Of a DNA stretch of 32,783 nucleotides, positions 27,094 through 32,783 are shown piece by piece. A model generated the notes under the pieces. The model ran no database searches, was not told the origin of the DNA, and saw only the letters and a list, made by a program, of their open reading frames with translations. The DNA comes from Chloroflexales bacterium (GTDB taxonomy: Bacteria > Chloroflexota > Chloroflexia > Chloroflexales > Chloroflexaceae): NCBI GenBank assembly GCA_022360155.1, contig JAKSDJ010000741.1:1-32783 (forward strand), in the 5' to 3' direction. Position 1 is the stretch's first letter, and every line of letters begins with the position of its first letter. Both the position numbers and the translations under genes were made by a program.

Positions 27094-27099
27094 ATTATA
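27094..27099 (-). promoter_or_regulatory. -10 box of the ileS T-box transcript
   Basis: Minus-strand TATAAT just upstream of the T-box leader. The -35 region (GCGAAC at 17 bases) is weak. Confidence 0.5.
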
Positions 27100-27119
27100 T
27101 CGTATGTTTATGTATCGTT

Positions 27120-27649
27120 CGCTCACCAGCTCCGAGGTGATATTCTGTGTGGCTCGACCTGCCTGGCTTCCACTGTCCCAGGTTCGCTAGCGGCGATTAC
27201 ACACATACTCGTCCTCATCATCGCCTTTGGCCTAAGTATAACAATCCCGTACAGAGCCGTCAAGAATTGCAAGTACAGCACAGACAAACCAGATGGACAT
27301 GAGGCTCTCACAAGTATTTGTTCTTGCCGGCAATCCTCATCGAAGTCCTAGTCAGGTTGGCGACAAGCGCTGCCGGGTAATTTTCCCATCGCAATCGGGC
27401 AAGATACCCCATATGCGCTGCAACGTTTTCTCCTAGAAACAACTCGGGCGCATACACTACAATCTATTTTATTTAATAGCCACTTTATAGTACTACAACG
27501 AGACTTCCCGACACACCTCGTTGGAACGCCATCGAACATGTCACCCTGAGCGTCGCGAAGGGTCTCGCACCCGCTTCCCAGGAGATTCGTCACGTCGTGC
27601 AGCATGACATGGCGCGTTGTAGTAATAGAACGAGTATCCGGAGGAAATT
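27120..27649. other. Gene-poor stretch upstream of the small membrane peptide
   Basis: About 530 bases with no gene that I can support on either strand; the longest frames have no SD or family motif. It contains TCACCCTGAGCG...GAAGGGTCTC (27541-27566), a dispersed-repeat-like palindromic sequence with ACCCT/AGGGT arms, and an AT-rich patch near 27470-27495. Confidence 0.45.
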
Positions 27650-27808
27650 ATGGCAATCAACGAGCAAAATATGGCAATACATCGGTTCTCACTTCGAACC
27701 GAGACCTGGCCCGATTGGTTTGTGCAATTTCTGGCAACGTTGATTACCGCCGCGATAGTGGTAAGCGGCGCCTGGCGCCTCGATACCATCATGGTTCCTA
27801 TCGTATAG
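27650..27808 (+). CDS. 52-residue single-span membrane peptide, unknown
   Basis: A strong ribosome site GGAGG (27640-27644) lies five bases before ATG 27650; the frame ends at TAG 27806-27808. The peptide has a polar N-terminus (MAINEQNMAIHRFSLRTETW), an aromatic PDWF collar, then one hydrophobic helix (VQFLATLITAAIVVSGAW) and RLDTIMVPIV. The charge pattern (Arg/Lys before the helix) suggests N-in topology. Possible roles include a small subunit of a membrane complex; I do not recognise it. It stands isolated between the ileS T-box and the convergent AEC carrier gene. Confidence 0.65.
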   Translation: MAINEQNMAIHRFSLRTETWPDWFVQFLATLITAAIVVSGAWRLDTIMVPIV

Positions 27809-27933
27809 TATCAGCGAGATGGCGGCACATCGCTGTCCCAAGTTCTGCATTTTCCTCATGCGCCCAGTCATTACTGCGGCGCTTTTGCGCGTTTGAAAAC
27901 AAAAAAACCAAGACCAAGAAGGCTATAACATTC

Positions 27934-28839
27934 CTACAGCATTGTCAGCACCACCGTCAGCGTCACGATGCTCGCGAGATTAGAAAACAATACGGCAGTG
28001 GTCACAAAGGCGGGCATCAGATCATTCTCCATTGCAATAATCGAGACTAAAACCGCTGATGGCATACTGGCCTGGAGAATACCCGCTCTCCACGCCATCC
28101 CTTCCAAACCAAAAGGCGCAGCCAACGCAAAGCCGAGCAGCGCGCCGCCAAGCAGCCGTACTGCGCTGATCACAACGATATCGAGGTTAGGGCGGGGAAT
28201 ACCGGCGTTTGCCAGTTGCACACCAAGAACGATGAGCATTGTTGGGATAAGCGCGCCTGACAGCAATTCAACCGGCCGGGTGATGAATGCCGGCAGTTCG
28301 ACTTGGAACCAGTTGAACAACAACGCTGGAGGAAGCGCGATCAGCGCCGGTGTCTTGAATACCTCACCGATGGCATGCACCGTGCCGCCGCGTCCCACAT
28401 TTGCCGCTGCGATACAAATCACAAATGCAACGACGACAATGGTCAAGAAATAGATCGTTGCAGCCAGCAATGCCTCATCGCCAAACGCAAATTGAACAAT
28501 CGGCAGGCCAAAATTCCCCACATTCCCAAAGGTTGCTAACATAACGTAGATCGCCGTCATTTGGCGGGAGCGACGCAGCAGCCGCGCCACGGCGAATGCA
28601 ATCAATGCCGAGCCGATATAGACGACGCTGATAAAGCCGATCATACGACTGGCAAGCGCTAGCTCAATGCGCGCTGTGCTCAGAACATTGAAGACAAACG
28701 CCGGCGTCACCACAAAGTAGGCGAAGCGCGACAAGGTACGCGCTTCGAGGTGTAAGCGTGGTCCGACGATATAACCGAACAAAACCAAAAGAAAGACAGG
28801 AATTAATACATTCAAAAAGACTGCGAAGAGCTGGCCCAT
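27934..28839 (-). CDS. AEC-family (auxin efflux carrier-like) membrane transporter
   Basis: Protein of 301 residues with about ten membrane helices in two five-helix repeats: the first opens with FLNVLIPVFLLVLFGYIVGPRL and contains TFGNVGNFGLPIVQFAFG, the second ends with MPSAVLVSIIAMENDLMPAFVTTAVLFSNLASIVTL. The NVGNFGLP and QASMPSAV motifs are the crossover sites of the BASS/AEC fold. AEC members export auxin-like or dicarboxylic organic acids; substrate here is unknown. GGAGG about 13 bases upstream supports ATG 28839; the earlier ATGs at 28932 and 28863 lack SD. Divergent from the TRAP genes across an AT-rich region. Confidence 0.8.
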   Translation of the reverse strand: MGQLFAVFLNVLIPVFLLVLFGYIVGPRLHLEARTLSRFAYFVVTPAFVFNVLSTARIELALASRMIGFISVVYIGSALIAFAVARLLRRSRQMTAIYVMLATFGNVGNFGLPIVQFAFGDEALLAATIYFLTIVVVAFVICIAAANVGRGGTVHAIGEVFKTPALIALPPALLFNWFQVELPAFITRPVELLSGALIPTMLIVLGVQLANAGIPRPNLDIVVISAVRLLGGALLGFALAAPFGLEGMAWRAGILQASMPSAVLVSIIAMENDLMPAFVTTAVLFSNLASIVTLTVVLTML

Positions 28840-29190
28840 AGGGTTTGGTAATCCTCCATGCATTGACAGAACATGTGATAGCGAGTACAATAACCAAATC
28901 CAGAAATTTTCATATAATCTACTTTTTTGCAATAATTGTTAAAAAGTATCAACCGGCCTTGATGCCTAGCCAGAATAAGCTATATAGTTATATTCTGTTG
29001 TTAATGGTACCATACTTTTTGATATTTACTTATCCCTATCACTTGTATTTTTGGTTAGGCATTGTAAGCATTTCTCTGACCTCTGATCTTATCTCTTAAT
29101 CAGAAGTATAATAACTGCGCGCAGAGTAAAATAGACATAAATATTTTGGTCATTCCTTTATCGAATGAGGAAAGATAAGGAGGTGCGCTA
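28840..29190. other. AT-rich divergent promoter region (AEC / TRAP)
   Basis: About 350 bases, clearly richer in A+T than the genes around it, without a credible gene. A hydrophobic frame over 28845-29099 has no SD and is treated as chance. It holds the takQ-type promoter and a dyad (29082-29104). Confidence 0.5.
29082..29112 (+). promoter_or_regulatory. Operator-like dyad and -10 box before the TRAP genes
   Basis: TCTGAT (29082-29087) and ATCAGA (29099-29104) form a 6-bp dyad with an 11-base centre; TATAAT follows at 29107-29112. The dyad covers the -35 to -10 spacer, a typical repressor position. The -35 itself is poor. Confidence 0.4.
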
Positions 29191-29745
29191 TTGCGTAAAT
29201 TACTGCGCCTATCAAAAATCATCGACACAGTAACGGAATGGCTAGGCATCTTCACTTACTGGCTCGTCCCTGTTGTGTTGCTTGTTGGCGTCTATAATGT
29301 TGTGGTTCGTTATGTTGGTCGCAGCATTGGACAGAACCTGTCTTCTAACTTCTACATCGAGTTGCAGTGGTACATTTTCTCATTGATCTTCCTTCTTGGA
29401 GCCGGCTATGTGCTCAAGCATGACGGACATGTGCGCGTAGACGTTCTGTATAGCCGCTGGGGGCCTCGAACTAAAGCCTGGATCAATTTGTTTGGCGCTC
29501 TCTTTGCCCTGATCCCGTTCAGCGCACTTCTTATTTATTTCTCCTGGTCGGCGGTTAAATTCTCATGGGAAATACGTGAAATGTCCTCGGATGCGGGCGG
29601 CCTGCCGCGCTACCCCATCAAAACGTTTATTATTGTCTGCCCTATATTGCTGATCATACAGGGTATGTCGGAGTTTATCAAAAACCTGGCGTTTCTTACG
29701 GGTCATCTCGCTTACCACGAAGAGAGCCGCGAAAGCGTTGTTTGA
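29191..29745 (+). CDS. TRAP transporter small membrane subunit (DctQ/TakQ type)
   Basis: Protein of 184 residues with four membrane helices; KIIDTVTEWLGIFTYWLVPVVLL opens helix 1, the ELQWYIFSLIFLLGAGYVLKHDGHVRVDVLYS segment between helices 2 and 3 is the family signature, and helices 3-4 follow. TRAP transporters import organic anions with a sodium gradient; this subunit joins the large permease to form the membrane part. The start codon is TTG 29191; AAGGAGG at 29177-29183 lies seven bases before it, which decides this start. The large subunit gene begins 12 bases after the stop. The binding protein is on the opposite strand at 31189-32343. Confidence 0.88.
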   Translation: MRKLLRLSKIIDTVTEWLGIFTYWLVPVVLLVGVYNVVVRYVGRSIGQNLSSNFYIELQWYIFSLIFLLGAGYVLKHDGHVRVDVLYSRWGPRTKAWINLFGALFALIPFSALLIYFSWSAVKFSWEIREMSSDAGGLPRYPIKTFIIVCPILLIIQGMSEFIKNLAFLTGHLAYHEESRESVV

Positions 29746-29757
29746 CGGAGGAGGCCA

Positions 29758-31095
29758 ATGGATCTGGTCTTGGAGTTACTCGGGCCGACGATGTTTCTTG
29801 GCGCCCTTGTTCTGCTTGCGTTGGGCTATCCGGTGGCGTTCTCGCTGGGGGCTGTTTCAATTATCTTTGGTATTATCGGGATCGCTCTCGATCTCTTCGA
29901 GCCCATTCTCCTCCGGGCATTGCCGTCGCGTATCTTTAATATTATGTCGAACTTTACGCTGCTGGCAATCCCCTACTTTATCTTTCTTGGTTCGATGCTC
30001 GAGAAATCAGGGTTAGCCGAAGACCTGCTTGAAACGATGGGAATCTTGTTTGGTCCTCTCCGTGGCGGCCTAGCGATCGCTGTCGTCGTTGTTGGCGCGA
30101 TGTTGGCCGCCACCACCGGCGTGGTCGCCGCAACGGTGGTAGCGATGGGCTTGATCTCGCTCCCTATTATGCTGCGCTACAACTACAACAAAGAGCTGGC
30201 CAGCGGAGTGATTTGCGCTTCGGGAACCCTTGGGCAGATTATTCCGCCCAGTATTGTGCTCGTTGTGTTGGGTGACCAGTTGGGTGTTTCGGTTGGAAAG
30301 CTGTTCATCGGTTCGCTTATTCCGGGCCTGATCATGACCGGCGCGTTTGTTATCTATTGCGCTGTCCTGGCCCAGATCAGGCCGAGCATAGCGCCAGCAT
30401 TGCCCCTCTCCGAACGCTCGCTTAGCGGTGCAGCGTTGCGCAACCGAGTAATTAAAGTCATGATTCCACCCCTGCTCTTAATTTTTGCCGTACTGGGCAG
30501 CATCTTCTTCGGGATTGCGACTGCAACCGAGGCTGGCGCAGTTGGCGCTCTGGGTGCGACAATCCTGGCGGCGCTGAACCGCCGCTTGAGTTGGCAGACG
30601 ATCCGCGATGTTGCCGATTCGACAATGCGGGTTACGACCCTGGTGATCTTCATTCTGATTGGATCAACGGCTTTCGCTCTGATCTTTCGCGCACTAGAGG
30701 GCGACAAGTTTGTGTTCGATATTATGGCGAATCTACCCGGAGGGGTTATAGGCTTTATGATCGTCGCAATGCTGATCGTTTTCTTTCTCGGCTTCTTCAT
30801 CGATTTCTTCGAGATCTGTTTTATTGTCATCCCCCTCTTTGTGCCGGTGGCAGGGGCGCTTGGTATTGACTTGGTCTGGTTTGGGATTATTCTGGGCGCG
30901 AACCTGCAAACATCGTTCCTAACTCCGCCGTTTGGCTTTGCGCTCTTCTACCTGCGCGGTGTGGCGCCGCCCGAAATAACAACCGGGAATATTTATCGGG
31001 GGGCAATCCCCTTCATCCTGATCCAGGTTGTTGTACTCGCCCTTGTGATTGCGTTTCCCAACCTTTCGTTGTACTTGCCATCGTTGATCCGCTAG
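29758..31095 (+). CDS. TRAP transporter large permease subunit (DctM/TakM type)
   Basis: Protein of 445 residues with about twelve membrane helices. Clear DctM patterns: ALGYPVAFSLGAVSIIFG near the start, FIFLGSMLEKSGLAEDLLETM, GAMLAATTGVVAATVVAMG, ASGTLGQIIPPSIVLVVLGDQL (the conserved substrate/Na+ region), TEAGAVGALGATI, and near the end ANLQTSFLTPPFGFALFYLRGVAPPEI. It carries the substrate across the inner membrane. GGAGGAGG at 29747-29754 gives an excellent ribosome site. Coupled to the small subunit gene, and the transcript ends at the shared hairpin 31135-31168. Confidence 0.92.
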   Translation: MDLVLELLGPTMFLGALVLLALGYPVAFSLGAVSIIFGIIGIALDLFEPILLRALPSRIFNIMSNFTLLAIPYFIFLGSMLEKSGLAEDLLETMGILFGPLRGGLAIAVVVVGAMLAATTGVVAATVVAMGLISLPIMLRYNYNKELASGVICASGTLGQIIPPSIVLVVLGDQLGVSVGKLFIGSLIPGLIMTGAFVIYCAVLAQIRPSIAPALPLSERSLSGAALRNRVIKVMIPPLLLIFAVLGSIFFGIATATEAGAVGALGATILAALNRRLSWQTIRDVADSTMRVTTLVIFILIGSTAFALIFRALEGDKFVFDIMANLPGGVIGFMIVAMLIVFFLGFFIDFFEICFIVIPLFVPVAGALGIDLVWFGIILGANLQTSFLTPPFGFALFYLRGVAPPEITTGNIYRGAIPFILIQVVVLALVIAFPNLSLYLPSLIR

Positions 31096-31134
31096 TGTAT
31101 CGATAGCATATGACGTGTTTCTTAGCGAACACAC

Positions 31135-31168
31135 AACAGCGCCGGTTTAGCACCGGCGTTGTTTGTTT
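31135..31168. terminator. Bidirectional terminator between TRAP permease and binding-protein genes
   Basis: AACAGCGCCGGT (31135-31146) pairs with ACCGGCGTTGTT (31152-31163), 12 pairs with one G-T wobble and a 5-base loop, followed by TTTGTTTT (31161-31169) on the plus strand. It lies between the two convergent stops and probably serves both transcripts. Confidence 0.85.
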
Positions 31169-31188
31169 TGAGTTGACGAGAGGCGACC

Positions 31189-32343
31189 TCAGATTGGATT
31201 ATTCGCGACGAAGATGTTGAAGGGCTGCTCGTTCGTTTGGCTCCACGTATAGATCTTGGAGCGAAATTCCTTCCAGGGTTCGTAGACTGCCTTGAAGTCT
31301 GGATTGTTGGCCGCGTTTTCTTCGAAGAGTTCAAAAGAAGCTTGCTGCGCTGCTACCATAATCTCGTCGCTATAGGTTCGGAGTTGAACACCGCCGGTTA
31401 GCAACTCATCCAGTGCGATTCGATTGAGTGCGTCGTACTTCGCAAGCATGTCGATGTTAGCGGTATAGGCTGCCGCCGCCAGGATCTCCTGATATTCCTT
31501 GGGCAGCTTATTGTATGCGTCCAAGCTCACCTGGAGATCTAAAGCTGGACCTGGTTCCCACCAACCCGGTGTATAATAAAAGTCTGCAACCTCGTTGAAG
31601 CCAAGTTTCTGGTCATCATACGGGCCGACCCACTCGGTCGCGTCGATGGCGCCTGTCTGGAGCGCCTGATAAATTTCGCCGCCAGGAATCGTCTGGGTTG
31701 CAACGCCCAGTCGCACCATCACCTCGCCGCCCAGTCCGGGAATACGCATCCGAAGGCCCTGGAGATCGGCAAGCGTATTGATCTCGTTGCGGAACCAGCC
31801 GCCCATCTGGGTGCCGGTGTTACCGGCTGGGAAGTTGATGACATTGAATTGAGCAAACACCTGGCGCATGGCGTCGAGGCCGCCCCCGTGATAGAGCCAA
31901 GCATTCTGCTGCTGTGCTGTCAGGCCGAAAGGAGCTGAGGTAGCGAAGGCCAAAGCGCTATTGAGGCCAACGTAATAGTAAGCTGCGGTATGTCCAGCCT
32001 CGACCGTGCCCTGCTGAATGTTTTGGAGCACTTCGAGGCCAGGGAAGAGTTCGCCAGCAGGAAGCGGCGTAAGTTTGAACATGCCGTTGGTCATTGCGGC
32101 AACGCGTTCGGCAACGGTCTGCGCCCCGCCATAAATCGTATCGAGCGAAATGGGCCAACTTGTACCAATACGCCATTCCACCGCCGGCAATGCTGATCCC
32201 TGGGATGGTGCATCGGCTGAAGAGTCCGTTGCATCTTCCAAACCGCCTTGTTCCGTCGTTGCCGACGTACAGGCTGCAAGCGTTAGCGCTGCACTGCCGA
32301 GGACGCCAGCCGCCGTACCTCGGAGAAACTCTCGTCGTTTCAT
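31189..32343 (-). CDS. TRAP transporter 2-oxo-acid-binding protein (TakP-like), Tat/lipoprotein signal
   Basis: Protein of 384 residues. The N-terminus has a twin-arginine start (RREFLRG, residues 3-9) and a lipobox LAAC with Cys25, so it is probably a Tat-exported lipoprotein on the outer face. The mature part follows TakP of Rhodobacter: SWPISLDTIYGGAQ, YYYVG, YHGGG, TGTQMGGWFRNEINTLADLQ, GLRMRIPGLGGEVM, then GGEIYQALQTGAIDATEWVGPYDDQKLG and YYTPGWWEPGP. Arg200 in GLRMR is the family carboxylate ligand; Gln179, Glu237 and Trp238 stand at the Na+/pyruvate-binding positions of TakP. Substrate is therefore likely a 2-oxo acid such as pyruvate. AGGAGC precedes ATG 32343. It is convergent with the permease genes, an unusual order. 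Confidence 0.9.
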   Translation of the reverse strand: MKRREFLRGTAAGVLGSAALTLAACTSATTEQGGLEDATDSSADAPSQGSALPAVEWRIGTSWPISLDTIYGGAQTVAERVAAMTNGMFKLTPLPAGELFPGLEVLQNIQQGTVEAGHTAAYYYVGLNSALAFATSAPFGLTAQQQNAWLYHGGGLDAMRQVFAQFNVINFPAGNTGTQMGGWFRNEINTLADLQGLRMRIPGLGGEVMVRLGVATQTIPGGEIYQALQTGAIDATEWVGPYDDQKLGFNEVADFYYTPGWWEPGPALDLQVSLDAYNKLPKEYQEILAAAAYTANIDMLAKYDALNRIALDELLTGGVQLRTYSDEIMVAAQQASFELFEENAANNPDFKAVYEPWKEFRSKIYTWSQTNEQPFNIFVANNPI

Positions 32344-32385
32344 CTGTTGCTCCTGAGCATCTTATTGGGGGCTTACAATTTCTGT

Positions 32386-32414
32386 ATTATACGGAAAACC
32401 TTATTTTTTTGCAA
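32386..32414 (-). promoter_or_regulatory. Promoter of the TakP-like gene (TTGCAA-17-TATAAT)
   Basis: Minus-strand TATAAT at 32386-32391 and TTGCAA at 32409-32414 with a 17-base spacer containing seven As. It lies about 43 bases upstream of the start codon. Confidence 0.75.
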
Positions 32415-32783
32415 TGAAATACTTGTGTTTCTCCAAGGTTAGCAATTGGTAATCGCTCATGTAGCCATGCGTATTGTCAGAAAACAACGCTTATCCATTT
32501 CTTCTATATGTATGATCCATTTGTAAAGAAAGAGTAGCTGTATCAACATAGAGCAACAGAGCATAGCAACTTTTGAATGTTATGCGACAAGCTTACAAGT
32601 TATCGCTAGGACACTGCTCAAAAATATTTACATGCATCGATCCGCCTTTCATTTGTACTTTATGCCAATATGCCTGAGATCTTTCGCAGGCGATTGCCCA
32701 GAGCCCTGCGCCGCGTGTACTCTGAACCATTCGCGAGTCTGTCCTGAATCATTCGCGAGTCTGTCCTGAGCACTTCGACTGCG
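32415..32783. other. Non-coding window end with a short tandem repeat
   Basis: About 370 bases with no gene I can support. A 20-base unit CATTCGCGAGTCTGTCCTGA is present at 32728-32747 and 32750-32769 (period 22), with a partial third copy (TCTGAAC) just before. The last bases (CCTGAGCACTTCGACTGCG) resemble a dispersed palindromic repeat cut by the window edge. Confidence 0.55.

Noticed and set aside
27674-27700. tRNA T-arm-like GGTTC...GAACC pattern
   Set aside because: It lies inside the 52-codon frame and no acceptor, D or anticodon stem fits around it on either strand.
27900-27920. T-run on the minus strand after the AEC gene as a terminator
   Set aside because: The seven Ts are real but no stable stem precedes them, so I do not call a terminator.
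28845-29099. 84-codon hydrophobic frame in the AEC/TRAP gap
   Set aside because: No SD, AT-driven composition (Phe/Ile/Tyr runs) and overlap with promoters and the dyad; treated as chance.

Overview
The window looks like a chromosomal segment of a bacterium of the phylum Chloroflexota, probably class Chloroflexia (Chloroflexus/Roseiflexus relatives). This rests on recognising gene families by eye (XPB/Ssl2-like helicase-domain protein beside recO, membrane STAS protein, NEW3-ABC trio, type II sulfide:quinone reductase, TakP-type TRAP transporter), on mid-range GC, on good sigma-70 promoters (TTGACC-17-TATAAT, TTGCAA-17-TATAAT) and on a mix of AGGAGG-led and SD-less starts. It is inference; no marker gene here fixes the genus.

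Layout. 1-653: tail of a degenerate response-regulator receiver domain, then about 400 bp with nothing recognisable. 696-8148: a rightward housekeeping run: helicase-domain DNA-binding protein with an almost leaderless promoter, recO (its start lies in a 43-bp tandem duplication), a PH-domain/SHOCT membrane protein, purine nucleoside phosphorylase, and a 963-residue protein carrying both a papain-like and a caspase/CHAT-like cysteine protease domain. 8149-11506: a long leader, then a sulfide-detoxification pair (type II SQR plus a persulfide dioxygenase fused to two rhodanese domains) closed by a hairpin terminator. 11619-12854: a membrane STAS gene broken by a 155-bp MITE (CTAAG target duplication) and a one-base insertion. 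12900-13790: a 4-hydroxy-2-oxoglutarate-aldolase-like enzyme on the minus strand. 14385-17646: a NEW3-domain surface protein, ABC ATPase and ABC-2 permease. 17881-19397: divergent SDR oxidoreductase and a V4R-like small protein. 19602-23471: minus-strand nadE, a PPOX-fold protein and a lectin/GH16-fold protein coupled to ileS.

23468-27099: ileS on the minus strand, behind a complete T-box riboswitch. The enzyme has the altered class I signature Gly-Leu-His-His, the GXHH form reported for mupirocin hyper-resistant IleRS2. 27120-27930 is mostly non-coding but holds a 52-codon membrane-peptide gene with a strong ribosome site. 27934-32343: an AEC-family carrier, then a TRAP transporter for 2-oxo acids in which the two membrane subunits (plus) and the binding protein (minus) are convergent across a shared terminator. 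The window ends in a non-coding stretch with a short tandem repeat.

Main candidates for something new: the dual-protease fusion at 5257-8148, the MITE-disrupted STAS gene, the duplicated recO start, the GXHH IleRS, and the 52-aa membrane peptide. No CRISPR array, prophage, complete insertion sequence, rRNA or tRNA gene was found.
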